Below, in pieces: positions 35,312 through 44,668 of a stretch of 64,000 bases of DNA; positions within the stretch are counted from its first letter, which is position 1; each line of letters opens with the position of its first letter. The notes beneath the pieces were generated by a model. The model saw nothing but the letters and a program-made list of their open reading frames with translations, was not told where the DNA came from and did no database searches. This stretch comes from Pontibacter liquoris (GTDB lineage Bacteria; Bacteroidota; Bacteroidia; Cytophagales; Hymenobacteraceae): NCBI RefSeq assembly GCF_022758235.1, contig NZ_JALEBG010000001.1, positions 1,922,001 through 1,986,000 of the forward strand, written 5' to 3'. The translations under genes and the position numbers were made by a program.

Positions 35312-36967
35312 ATGATTGAAGACCTTTGGTACAAGAATGCGATCATCTACAGCCTGGACCTGGAGACGTTTATGGATGTCAACAAAGATGGCGTGGGTGA
35401 TTTTGAAGGACTCAAACGTCGCCTTGATTATTTGCAGGCGATGGGAGTAGATACGATCTGGCTGGCTCCCTTCCAACCTACACCCAACAAGGACAATGGC
35501 TACGATATCGAGGATTATTATGGCGTGGACCGGCGGCATGGCTCCAGCGGCGACTTTGTAGAATTCATGCACCAGGCTAACAGGCGGGGCCTGAAAGTGA
35601 TCATCGACCTGGTGGTAAATCATACTTCCGACCAGCACCCCTGGTTTCAGCAAGCCCGCAGCGACAGGAATTCCAAATACCGCAGCTGGTATGTATGGTC
35701 AGAAGAGAAACCTTCGGACTGGAACCAGGGCATGGTTTTTCCTGGGGTGCAGGAAGCCACCTGGACCTACGACAAGAAAGCCGGGGCATATTATTTTCAC
35801 CGCTTCTACGATTTCCAGCCGGACCTGAACATGGAAAATCCGGAGGTGCGGGCAGAGATCAACCGGATCATGGGGTATTGGCTGGAGCTTGGCGTAGCCG
35901 GTTTCCGCGTAGATGCGGTGCCCTTTTTAATCGAAACGGCGGCACCAGGCAAATCCAAACCCGTTCTCCGGTTCGAGTACCTGAAAGAAATGCGCCGTTT
36001 TCTGCAGTGGCGCCGCGGGAATGCTGTTTTGCTTGGCGAGGCAAATGTATTGCCGGAGGAAAACCAGAAGTACTTTGGCGAAGAAGGGGATGGCATCCAC
36101 CTGATGTTTAATTTTTACGTGAACCAGCATGTGTTTTATACCCTGGCAACAGCCGATGTAGAACCGCTTTGCAAGGCACTGGAAGCCACACGCGACCTTT
36201 TTCCTACTGCGCAATGGGCCCAGTTTCTACGCAATCACGATGAACTGGACCTGGGCCGCTTGACCGAGGCACAACGGCAACAGGTCTTTGCCCGCTTTGG
36301 CCCGGATGAAAGTATGCAGCTCTACCAGCGGGGCATTCGGCGGCGGCTTTCCCCGATGCTGGGCAACCGGGCCCAAACCGAGCTGGCGTATAGCCTAATA
36401 TTCTCGCTGCCAGGCACGCCGGTGCTCCGCTATGGCGACGAGATTGGGATGGGCGACGATCTGGGTTTGAAGGAGCGCGACGCTGTGCGAACGCCCATGC
36501 AATGGTCGCCTGACCCGCAGGCTGGCTTTTCGGAAGCAAAGAAACTGGTGCACCCGGTTATCAGCGAGGGGCCTTATGCTTACGAACATGTTAACGTCGA
36601 AACCCAGCGCCGCGAACCGCATTCCCTACTCAACTGGATTACCGCAATGATCCGCCTGCGCAAAGAATGCCCCGAGATTGGATGGGGGCAATGGCAGTTA
36701 CTCCGGACAGACGCCAAGCATGTGCTTGGTATGTGTTATTCCTGGCAGGGAAACTCCCTGATAACCCTGCATAACTTTGAAGAAAAGCCGTGCGTGGTAA
36801 CTCTGGAACTGGGACAGCAGGAGGGAGAGAAGTTAATAAACTTAATGGCTAACCAGGAGAGTGAGGCAGATAAAAAAGGGATCCATCAGATAACGATGGA
36901 GGCTTATGGCTATTGCTGGTACCGGGCCGGAGACCTGAGCCAGGTACTGCATCGGAAGATGCGTTAA
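35312..36967 (+). CDS. GH13 trehalose synthase-like alpha-amylase family enzyme
   Basis: 551 residues, cytoplasmic. Motifs: DLVVNHTSDQHPWFQ (region I), GFRVDAVPF with nucleophile D201, LLGEANV with acid/base E243, and FLRNHDELDL with D310. The LRNHDEL form of region IV and RTPMQWSP are typical of trehalose synthases (GH13_16), which interconvert maltose and trehalose. The residue after the nucleophile is Ala, unlike Val in the GH13 at 1928, so the two differ in specificity. The maltokinase partner often fused to or adjacent to TreS is not seen here, so an alternative is a general alpha-glucosidyltransferase. It is convergent with msrA. Confidence 0.83.
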   Translation: MIEDLWYKNAIIYSLDLETFMDVNKDGVGDFEGLKRRLDYLQAMGVDTIWLAPFQPTPNKDNGYDIEDYYGVDRRHGSSGDFVEFMHQANRRGLKVIIDLVVNHTSDQHPWFQQARSDRNSKYRSWYVWSEEKPSDWNQGMVFPGVQEATWTYDKKAGAYYFHRFYDFQPDLNMENPEVRAEINRIMGYWLELGVAGFRVDAVPFLIETAAPGKSKPVLRFEYLKEMRRFLQWRRGNAVLLGEANVLPEENQKYFGEEGDGIHLMFNFYVNQHVFYTLATADVEPLCKALEATRDLFPTAQWAQFLRNHDELDLGRLTEAQRQQVFARFGPDESMQLYQRGIRRRLSPMLGNRAQTELAYSLIFSLPGTPVLRYGDEIGMGDDLGLKERDAVRTPMQWSPDPQAGFSEAKKLVHPVISEGPYAYEHVNVETQRREPHSLLNWITAMIRLRKECPEIGWGQWQLLRTDAKHVLGMCYSWQGNSLITLHNFEEKPCVVTLELGQQEGEKLINLMANQESEADKKGIHQITMEAYGYCWYRAGDLSQVLHRKMR

Positions 36968-36984
36968 CAGGAAACCAGCTCAAG

Positions 36985-37035
36985 GAGAAGTATAAACCAG
37001 CAGGCGCTTTACCCATGTGCTGGTTTATACTTCTC
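36985..37035. terminator. Bidirectional terminator built on AAGTATAA arms
   Basis: Perfect 18-bp inverted repeat GAGAAGTATAAACCAGCA (36985-37002) / TGCTGGTTTATACTTCTC (37018-37035), then T-rich sequence, between the convergent GH13 and msrA genes. Both arms carry the over-represented AAGTATAA word. Confidence 0.8.
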
Positions 37036-37038
37036 TTT

Positions 37039-37578
37039 TTAGGCTGCGCTGCTTTTCAGTTTATGCTTGAAGACCTTTCGGAACTTGTCCAATTTCGGGC
37101 GAATCAGAAAGCTGCAGTAGGGCTGCTCCCCGTTGTTGCGGTAGTAATTCTGATGATAATCCTCGGCAGGGTAAAAGGGGCCAAGCGCTTCTATGGTTGT
37201 AACAATAGGTTGGTCAAATGCTCCGGATGCATCCAGCTTTTGTTTGTACTGTTCGGCCAGCTGCTTTTGCTCCTCGTTATGGTAGAAAATAGATGAGCGG
37301 TATTGCGTGCCGACATCATTACCCTGCCTGTTGAGCGTGGTGGGGTCGTGGGTCGCCCAGAACACCTCCAGCAGCTCTTCGTAACTGATCACCGCAGGAT
37401 CATAGGTGATCTGGAGTACTTCAGCATGGCCGGTCGTGCCGGTGCATACCTGCTTATAAGTGGGGTTTTCTACCTGACCGCCGGTATAGCCGGAAACAAC
37501 CTTTTCAACGCCGTTTAGTTCCTGAAAAACTGCTTCTGTGCACCAGAAGCAGCCATTCCCAAATGTTGCTATTTCCAT
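37039..37578 (-). CDS. msrA: Peptide-methionine (S)-S-oxide reductase
   Basis: 179 residues from ATG 37578. It begins MEIATFGNGCFWC, with catalytic Cys10 and Cys13 in the MsrA signature GCFWC. Later motifs are VVSGYTGG, PTYKQVCTGTTGHAE and DPTTLNRQGNDVGTQYRS. It reduces methionine S-sulfoxide in proteins using thioredoxin. No MsrB domain is fused. A longer frame reaches 37617 but adds only 13 unconserved residues. It has no signal peptide, so it is cytoplasmic. Confidence 0.94.
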   Translation of the reverse strand: MEIATFGNGCFWCTEAVFQELNGVEKVVSGYTGGQVENPTYKQVCTGTTGHAEVLQITYDPAVISYEELLEVFWATHDPTTLNRQGNDVGTQYRSSIFYHNEEQKQLAEQYKQKLDASGAFDQPIVTTIEALGPFYPAEDYHQNYYRNNGEQPYCSFLIRPKLDKFRKVFKHKLKSSAA

Positions 37579-37806
37579 AATATTTAAGCTTTGTGAACGC
37601 CGCCTTCCGTGTTCCATGCTCCGAATAACAGGTTACGCATCGTATGATAGCCTATACTGGCAGACACATTCAGCGCCTATTTTAATAAGGCTTTCAATAA
37701 AGGATCGTATACTTCGTCAGCGGCTTTATAAGTATACAAAGCAAAGGGCTGTAATGTTTAGCACATGACGAGTTGCTTGCCCTTGTACCTGCTAGATTGC
37801 TGTTTG

Positions 37807-39933
37807 CTAGTGTTTAAAATACACCCGAAAGGTAGCGCCTTTACTCACTTTGCTTTCAACCTCAATCCTGCCGCCGGCATTTTCCACAATCCTTTTTACA
37901 ATGTATAAGCCAATTCCGGAGCCTTCCACATGGTCGTGCAGGCGCTTAAACATCGAAAATATCTTGCTTTCCCCCGCCTGATCGATTCCAAGCCCGTTAT
38001 CGGCCACAGTCAGAACAAGGTTTTCCGGGGTCACTGCTGTAGAGATTTTGATCTGCGGTGTGCGGTCCGGCGCATAATACTTCAACGCATTGCTCAGCAG
38101 ATTATACACGATGCTGCGCAGGTTCTTTGCCGAAAACTGCACAAGGGAGTCAGGGCTTATGTCCGTTTCTACCTGCGCCCCGATTGCGGCGATGGTCGGT
38201 GCAAAATCCAGGCATACTTCGCTTATAACGTCGGCCACATCCACAAGGGCGATATCTTCCCCGGCTTCCCTCTGAATCTTAGTTACCTGGGTCAGGTCCG
38301 TTACCACGCGTTTAAACCGTTCGATCGAGTTTTCAATGTGCATTAAAAAGAGCTGCACATCATTGGATGTAGAGGTATCGTCCGGAAGAAAATCCTGCAG
38401 GGCATGCACCAATCCTTCGATGTTGGAAATTGGCGCTTTCAGATCATGCGAGGCGGAGTATACAAAGTTGTCGAGGTCGGCATTAGTAGCCAGCAGCTCC
38501 CTGTTGATGACTTCTATTTTCTGGCGTGCCGCTACCTGCTCACTTATATCAATGGCCACGGCGATGATCCCGGTGATAAACCCCTGTGCATCGCGTAAAG
38601 GATGGTAAACAAAGTTAAGATACACCGTTTCCAGTACGCCGTTCCGTTCAAGCACCAGGGGCAGCTCATTGGCAACAAAGGGCACGCCTGTGCTCATCAC
38701 GCCATCCAGCAAAGCGATGAAGCCCTGATCGGCCGCCTCGGGTATAAAATCCAGAATAGGCTTACCCAGCACATCCTGTTGGTTAACGCGCCAGATCTCG
38801 CAAACGCTTTGGTTGGCAATTTCTACTACGTATTCCCGGCCCCGGAGCATCGTAATACCCACAGGCGCCTGCTGGAAGATCTCGTTCAGGTATTGCTTTT
38901 GCCGGATAATATTTTGCCTGTTCTGCACACTGGCAATAGAGGTAGCAATCTGGCCGGCAACCAGGTTATGATAGCCTTCATACGCCTCGTTGTACTCCTG
39001 CCGGGCACTGATACCAGAAATAAAGAAACCGATCACATGGCCTTGATCGGGTCTTTTAACCGGAAGTATAACCGCTTGCCGGGGTATAACAGGCACACCA
39101 TCATCGCAATCAAAATGACCCGCCAGATCCGAAAGATCGATCACCAGTCGTTTCTTTTCCTCCTGCACCTGCGCCAGCGGCCATGGGGCATCCTGTTCAC
39201 GCAAGTTTACCACATCCGGTATGTAGGCGCCTTTGATGTTTCCAGAACGACCTACCAGGTGTGCTTCGGTACCAGTCTCATTGTTTAAGTATAACAGGCT
39301 AAAGGGCAGGTCATTTAAGTTCTCATGGAGGATATCGCAGCTTTTTTGACCCACCTGCTCCAACGACTGGGCCTGGTTTAACTCTTCCGACAAGTCATTT
39401 AAACTTTTCAGCCTGCGCTGCCCCAGTACCAGCGCCGTCGTTTCGTGGCAAGCACAGAATATCCCCGCTACTGCATCGTCATCATCAAAAATGGGACTAT
39501 AGGAAAAGGTCCAGTAGGTTTCTTCCAGATAGCCTTTCCTGTCCAGCAGAATCAGCAGGTTCTCGGCATAAAATTTATTGCCGTGCTGCAGAATATCGGC
39601 TACTATCCCTTCAATCTGGTCCCAAATTTCGGCCCACATTTCCGGGGCCACGCTCCCTAAAGCCTGCGGGTGTTTTTTACCTAGAGCCGGTATGTAGGCA
39701 TCGTTGTTAAACATGTATAGCTCCTTCGTCCACCAGATGAACATCGGGAAGCCGGAGTTTAACATCAATCGGATATTTGCTTTTAAATTCTCGGGCCAGT
39801 AAACCGGGTTGCCCAGCGGGTGGGCATCCCAATCGTAAGCACTCATCAGGTCGCCCATCTCGCCACCGCGGCGGAATAGTTGCAATGTGTCGGTAAGCGG
39901 AGGGGTGGTATCAGGGGGAATTAATAATGGCAT
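37807..39933 (-). CDS. Soluble PAS-GAF-PAS sensor histidine kinase
   Basis: 708 residues with no membrane segment. N-terminal PAS domain (about 30-165; WPENLKANIRLMLNSGFPMFIWW is the pattern of a PAS_4-like module), a GAF domain (about 190-340), a second PAS (about 355-470, ending AVAIDISEQ), a coiled linker, HisKA with YSASHDLKAPISN (His496), and HATPase with NLLSNALKY, DNGLGI and GSGIGLYIVKR. Its kinase core is closely similar to that at 13555-14691 (shared MFKRxHDHVEG). No receiver gene is adjacent, so it may use the single-domain receivers at 13065 or 15084. ATG 39933 was chosen; there is no better start. Confidence 0.9.
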   Translation of the reverse strand: MPLLIPPDTTPPLTDTLQLFRRGGEMGDLMSAYDWDAHPLGNPVYWPENLKANIRLMLNSGFPMFIWWTKELYMFNNDAYIPALGKKHPQALGSVAPEMWAEIWDQIEGIVADILQHGNKFYAENLLILLDRKGYLEETYWTFSYSPIFDDDDAVAGIFCACHETTALVLGQRRLKSLNDLSEELNQAQSLEQVGQKSCDILHENLNDLPFSLLYLNNETGTEAHLVGRSGNIKGAYIPDVVNLREQDAPWPLAQVQEEKKRLVIDLSDLAGHFDCDDGVPVIPRQAVILPVKRPDQGHVIGFFISGISARQEYNEAYEGYHNLVAGQIATSIASVQNRQNIIRQKQYLNEIFQQAPVGITMLRGREYVVEIANQSVCEIWRVNQQDVLGKPILDFIPEAADQGFIALLDGVMSTGVPFVANELPLVLERNGVLETVYLNFVYHPLRDAQGFITGIIAVAIDISEQVAARQKIEVINRELLATNADLDNFVYSASHDLKAPISNIEGLVHALQDFLPDDTSTSNDVQLFLMHIENSIERFKRVVTDLTQVTKIQREAGEDIALVDVADVISEVCLDFAPTIAAIGAQVETDISPDSLVQFSAKNLRSIVYNLLSNALKYYAPDRTPQIKISTAVTPENLVLTVADNGLGIDQAGESKIFSMFKRLHDHVEGSGIGLYIVKRIVENAGGRIEVESKVSKGATFRVYFKH

Positions 39934-40382
39934 TGGTATGAAGGGTATGAAAGCAGAACCGGATGTACGCCTGCCATTAATTCAAAATTAAGAAATAAAA
40001 ACCATATTCAGCTATCCTGCACAGGCTATATTTGCCTTAAATTTCATTGATTTGAATCCGTGCAGTTTAACTGAAAAGGCATTGTTTTTTCGGTAGTTAT
40101 TTCGCCTACGATTTTCTGCTCCCTAATGTTCAGCCGGTTTTGACCATACCTTCGGGCAAGCACCTGTTATAAATAGCTATCATGCTGCTGGCGAACGGAT
40201 TAATCTGCTAATCTTCCTTTCTTTATTTGCTCAAATTTTAAGTATGGAATTTTAGATGCCATAAAAAGCACTTTTTCTATACTTATACTTGTAAGTGGGT
40301 GCCGCCAGAACGCAAGTCGCCCCTGCAAAGGGATGCGGGTCACATCCGTTTGTAGGGGCGAATAGGTTTACTAGAAGAATGG
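39934..40382. other. Intergenic between the PAS-GAF-PAS kinase and T9SS glycosidase genes
   Basis: About 450 bases between two minus-strand genes. TATATTTG at 40027-40034 on the plus strand is a perfect -7 box with no plus-strand gene after it, so a non-coding transcript is possible. Two TATACTT lie near 40277. A long imperfect hairpin lies at 40318-40360. Confidence 0.4.
40318..40360. repeat. Long imperfect hairpin, possible terminator or palindromic repeat
   Basis: Arms 40318-40335 (CGCCCCTGCAAAGGGATG) and 40343-40360 (CATCCGTTTGTAGGGGCG) pair at 16 of 18 positions with a 7-base loop. It lies just after the stop of the glycosidase gene (minus strand). There is no T-run, so it could be a dispersed palindromic element rather than a terminator. 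Confidence 0.5.
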
Positions 40383-43300
40383 CTACTTGACTACAAGCAG
40401 TTTTGCATGATCCTGGCCCGAAGCTCCCCGGGCGCTTACCAGGTAAACACCATGTTTTAGCGGCATTGTTATGGCCAGATAAGTAGAGAGGATGCCTGCA
40501 CTCGTGGTTTGCAGCGTTTGTGAAAACACCTGCCTTCCGGTTATCACCTCAACAATCGCAACGCTGACCTTTTCCTTCGGCCCGAAATTCTGCAGCGATA
40601 TTGCTATCCTGTTGCCGGTGTTAGGGTTCGGGTATACGCTAAGTCGGGGATCAGCTTTCTCCGGTGTCGCATTTAGCCTGGTAGCATTAGATACTGCCTG
40701 GATTGAATCGGAAGCGGCAAGAGAAAGGGCGATGGTCAGGTAGTTGTTCTGAGCCCCTTTTGCGGGGCTGGCAACATTGCCTCCCAAGGTTACCTTGCCG
40801 GCTGAAAAGATCCTGCTGTACAGGTTCAGGGCACTGATCTGGGAATCTTCCACGCCTAAAACTTCGGTTTCAATCTGCCAACCTGAGAGCCAGGAAGGAA
40901 GCGCTGTTGCGCGCGGATCATAGGCCACATATACTTTTGCCTGCTCCGACAAGTCGAAAGAAAGCAATTCTGCGCTGGTGTTCCACTTGTCGGCGTTGGG
41001 CGGCTGAATAAAAGTAGCGCTTTGCAGGATTGTTGGAACAGTGGTGATCTTATATGTACGGTCGGTATAAAGCAGCTCGCCTGCTGTTAACTCTTTTACC
41101 GCATAGGTGTTAGCTGTGCTTGCTGCAATATTGGATATCAACCCAGTTTCTGGTAGGGGCTGCACTGTTTCAGTAGCCAAAACAAAATAGTTGTTTTCCG
41201 CGCCTTTGGCCGGGCTGGCCAGATTGCCGCCTAACGTAACGGTACCTGCTGCGAAGCTTTTGCTAAACAGTTTCATGGTGCTGATCTTGGAATCTTCCAC
41301 GCCTATACTTGCGCCGCTAGGGCTCCAGCCACTGAGCCAGGCAGGCAGCGCCGTGCCACGCGGGTCATACGCCACATAAAGAGTGGCAGGCCGGGTGAGC
41401 TCAAAAGTGAGCAAGGCCGACGACGTATTCCGTTTGTCATCATTGGCCGTCTGGATCAGCAGGGCACCCGCCAGTACTTCGGGCACCGAGGTGATTTTGT
41501 ACGTTCGATCTGTATACATGGGGGTACCTTCCTGCAGATCTGTTAAAACATACTTTCTGCCTGAACTGGCAGCGATATTGGTGATAAGGGCTTGGGCGGC
41601 CGGCGCTTCTTTTGCCAGCACAAAGTAGTTGTTTTCTGCGCCTTTTGCCGGGCTGGCCATGTTGCCGCCCAACGTTACGCTGCCCGCTGCAAAGTTTTTG
41701 CGGTAAAGCGTCATGGTGCTGATCTTTGAATCATCAACGCCTACTGCGTCAGAAATTTTCTCCCATCCGGTTAGCCAGGCAGGCAGTGCCGTCGCGCGCG
41801 GATCGTAGGCCACATACACGATGGCAGGTTTTATTAATTCAAACGAGAGCAGGGCGGCACTTGTATTTCGCTTGTCGTCATTGGCCGTCTGCACTAGGGT
41901 TGCCCCTTCAAGTATGGTCGGTACGGAAGTAATCGTATATATGCGATCGGTATACATCTGCACGCCTGCCTGCAACGTCGTCAATGAATAGCGCTTACCG
42001 GAATTGGCCGACACATTGGTGATCAGTGTTTCGGTTTCATCCTTTGGCACTTCATTTATAACAGTGAAATTAACGGTCAGCGGGGTGCCTGCAGTTCCTG
42101 TTCCTTTAGAGGCAGTATAAGGTGTGGCTGTCAGGGTATAGCTGCCCAAAGCAGGTGCCCAGGCATAATAATCTCCTTTGCTATTGTCGCCATAAAGGGC
42201 ATAGGGCTGGGCACTTTCCGTCGCGATCTTTGTTTGCGTCCCTGATAGCTGAAAGGCTACGCTGCCCACAGTAGTCGGATCGGTATTGGCGCGGATGTTG
42301 AAGTTGCCCGTTGGCAAAGTCGCCAGGTTCAGCGTTGCGCCCTCTGTAAGCGTTTGCAGATCCTGATCATTATCAGCATTTACAAGGGTCAGGCTGGCTA
42401 CTTTTTGTATAGTATCTTCTGTTTTTGTAAAACGGAGCACGGTAATGGAGGCCGCCGGAGCTTCAAAATCATACTGCGCAGGCTGGCCTGTAAGCGGCTC
42501 TCCCGCCGTAAGGGTAGGGTCCGTATCATCAATGGAGGTGCCCTGATACGTATATACCTGCGCAGTGCCTGTGCTGGTGAAATTCTGCAACGCCAGCGTT
42601 ACCGGATGTGGCTGGGTGTCTTTGTTGAGCAGGAAAACGGTGAGCTCCGTATCGCTTTTGGAAGCATAGGACAGGATATTTGTCGTGCTGTTGACAGCTA
42701 CCAACTCCTGAAGCAGATTCTTGCCCCAGAGAGAGAGCATTTTGCCATTGGCCTGCAGGCTGCCTGTGCTGCTGAGCGCATCAAACACATTGTTGGGAAT
42801 CTCCTTGTTATCTACGTAGCGCGTGTTCCAGAAAAAGGCCAAGTCCAGCTGCGGCATTTTCAGCAACTGGCCCAGCATATCAAAAGCCACCAGCGCATGG
42901 CCCACATCGTTGCGGTTTAGCCAGCCATTCTCTCCCCAGTCAATGGTGTTGTACTCGGTGGCAATCACTTTGATGCGCGCCCGATCCGTGGCATTGGCTA
43001 CATACTTGGTGATGGCATTAGAGGCCGTGCTCACGGTTTTGGTAAATACAGGCGACGTGGTGCGGAAGTTTTCATAACCGGTCGACCAACTGTCGATCGG
43101 GTAGACGCTCACGCCCAGGTAATCAATGAGCGAGGCAGCCTCGGTATTGCTCAGAATGGTTTTCCACCAGCTGTCGGTAGAGCCGTTAACGATAAGCTTG
43201 ATAGTAGGGTCTTCCTCTTTCATCGCTCTGGCGAAAAGCAGCAGGTCGGTCAGGTAATCCGGCGCGGTCACTGCCCCGTTGTAGGCAGCACTGTGAAAGG

Positions 43301-43877
43301 ATTCATTCCCGATCATCCAGTATTTAATATTATAGTTGTGCGTCACGTTGGCATAGCGCACCCATTGGCGGGCAGCCATGATCAGCGAGTCGCGCGGGGG
43401 CACGCCGCCGCAGGAGCCACCAGTGTTGCGGTGCCCGTCGCCATTCACCACGATCAGCGGCTCTGTGCCGGTGGCCTGTACCATCAGCATAAATTCGTCG
43501 AAGTCCAGGGTCGTAGGGCGCAGGCTTTTATCATCATCAAACACAAAGCGGGGATCTTCGTTGGGCCAATGGCAGCTGTCGGAGAGCGCCAGGGTAGGGT
43601 TAGCCGAGGTATAGGGGTACTGGCTCCAGAGGTAATTGTCGGATTTCTCTCCGCCTGGAAAGCGCAAAAAACTTACGCCCAGTTGCTGCAGCGCTGTAGT
43701 GGTGGGAGTGGCCGGCTGCAGGTAAGAATCATCGTCCATGAGGTAGTCTACATTGATGCCTACCGGGTGCTGAGAGACATCTTTGATCACCGTGCCGGCT
43801 TCTACCGTGATGCGCTCCTGGCCAAAGGCCAGTTGCGAGAACAGGATAAGAAAACTTACTATGTAACGTTTTTGCAT
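40383..43877 (-). CDS. Secreted clan GH-A glycosidase-like protein with three C-terminal repeats and T9SS domain
   Basis: 1164 residues. Signal peptide (ILFSQLAFGQ). Residues about 20-380 form a (beta/alpha)8 barrel with acid/base Glu192 in WMIGNES (Asn-Glu pair) and probable nucleophile Glu308 in VIATEYNTIDW, the hallmark of clan GH-A enzymes such as GH30, GH51 or GH79. A beta domain (about 385-490) and an Ig-like domain (about 500-610) follow. Then come three tandem repeats starting near residues 618, 764 and 913, each with TDRxYxITxVPxxL, KxNTSxxLLxFxL, VYVAYDPRxTALPxWLxGW and GGNxASPAKGAxNNY. The T9SS sorting domain closes the protein (LSVYPNPNTGNRIAISL). The substrate is unknown, perhaps arabinan or a uronic-acid glycan. 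Confidence 0.84.
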   Translation of the reverse strand: MQKRYIVSFLILFSQLAFGQERITVEAGTVIKDVSQHPVGINVDYLMDDDSYLQPATPTTTALQQLGVSFLRFPGGEKSDNYLWSQYPYTSANPTLALSDSCHWPNEDPRFVFDDDKSLRPTTLDFDEFMLMVQATGTEPLIVVNGDGHRNTGGSCGGVPPRDSLIMAARQWVRYANVTHNYNIKYWMIGNESFHSAAYNGAVTAPDYLTDLLLFARAMKEEDPTIKLIVNGSTDSWWKTILSNTEAASLIDYLGVSVYPIDSWSTGYENFRTTSPVFTKTVSTASNAITKYVANATDRARIKVIATEYNTIDWGENGWLNRNDVGHALVAFDMLGQLLKMPQLDLAFFWNTRYVDNKEIPNNVFDALSSTGSLQANGKMLSLWGKNLLQELVAVNSTTNILSYASKSDTELTVFLLNKDTQPHPVTLALQNFTSTGTAQVYTYQGTSIDDTDPTLTAGEPLTGQPAQYDFEAPAASITVLRFTKTEDTIQKVASLTLVNADNDQDLQTLTEGATLNLATLPTGNFNIRANTDPTTVGSVAFQLSGTQTKIATESAQPYALYGDNSKGDYYAWAPALGSYTLTATPYTASKGTGTAGTPLTVNFTVINEVPKDETETLITNVSANSGKRYSLTTLQAGVQMYTDRIYTITSVPTILEGATLVQTANDDKRNTSAALLSFELIKPAIVYVAYDPRATALPAWLTGWEKISDAVGVDDSKISTMTLYRKNFAAGSVTLGGNMASPAKGAENNYFVLAKEAPAAQALITNIAASSGRKYVLTDLQEGTPMYTDRTYKITSVPEVLAGALLIQTANDDKRNTSSALLTFELTRPATLYVAYDPRGTALPAWLSGWSPSGASIGVEDSKISTMKLFSKSFAAGTVTLGGNLASPAKGAENNYFVLATETVQPLPETGLISNIAASTANTYAVKELTAGELLYTDRTYKITTVPTILQSATFIQPPNADKWNTSAELLSFDLSEQAKVYVAYDPRATALPSWLSGWQIETEVLGVEDSQISALNLYSRIFSAGKVTLGGNVASPAKGAQNNYLTIALSLAASDSIQAVSNATRLNATPEKADPRLSVYPNPNTGNRIAISLQNFGPKEKVSVAIVEVITGRQVFSQTLQTTSAGILSTYLAITMPLKHGVYLVSARGASGQDHAKLLVVK

Positions 43878-44668
43878 GAATGAGAATATAAATGATACAA
43901 TTAATTTAGTGTACTCACAATATTTTAATTGAAAAACACCAAAACGAAATATTAAAATATAGGGTTACAATATTTATTGTTTAAATAATATTGACTTGGC
44001 TTATGCTTATTAAATAATATAACATTATTGATTGATATGCCCTAATTAAAACAGTTAGGTGCGTTAGATGTGTAAAATATTGTGCCTGTAGAAGAATCTA
44101 AAAAGTAAATATAATGGTATACAATCTTTTTGCGCTGCATAGTTCAAGTGCCAGTTGCTATTTTTATGTAAAAAGAAGTGCAAATTAATTGGTATAAGCA
44201 GTGCAATTTTTCAGCACCATGTGCTGGCTGGTTATTAAATCGAAATGTAACGAACCCTGCATAGCTGGAAAGACGGTGAGCAAAAAGGGCGATGCTGAAA
44301 TAATATCATTTGGGGGATCATTTCCGTTAATGCTATCCGGTACATTTCTTTGCGCCGCTGGCAGTAGCTTTGGAAGAAAAAGGATCAGCTCAGAGGAATT
44401 AAAGTATGGTGTAAAGGATACTAGCACAGCCTTTTGCACCATGACGGTACATGAAGCAGCAAAAGTAAACGACAGGGCTCTGTGGGATAACCCGAAAGTT
44501 TAAGTATACTTATGGTTTCATGCGCCTGCAGGGTGCATACATATTAATTAAATGATATTGCCCTTTAGGACCTTAACAGAATTTATGCGAAAGGGCAGCG
44601 GAAATAAAAATCAGAAAACAAGAACCGGCCCGTTAGCAGCCGGTCCTAAACAGAAATAAGAAGAGAAT
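43878..44668. other. AT-rich divergent intergenic region
   Basis: About 790 bases between the divergent T9SS glycosidase and phosphorylase-family genes. Positions 43880-44060 are strikingly AT-rich. A 10-bp inverted repeat ATATTTTAAT (43920-43929) / ATTAAAATAT (43951-43960) could be a regulator site. The palindrome AAGTATACTT lies near 44504. Overlapping frames on both strands at 44185-44503 have no recognised product and look like chance. Confidence 0.45.

Noticed and set aside
44185..44503. Overlapping frames on both strands in the AT-rich gap
   Set aside because: Products overlap in antisense, show no family motif and no promoter or ribosome site.
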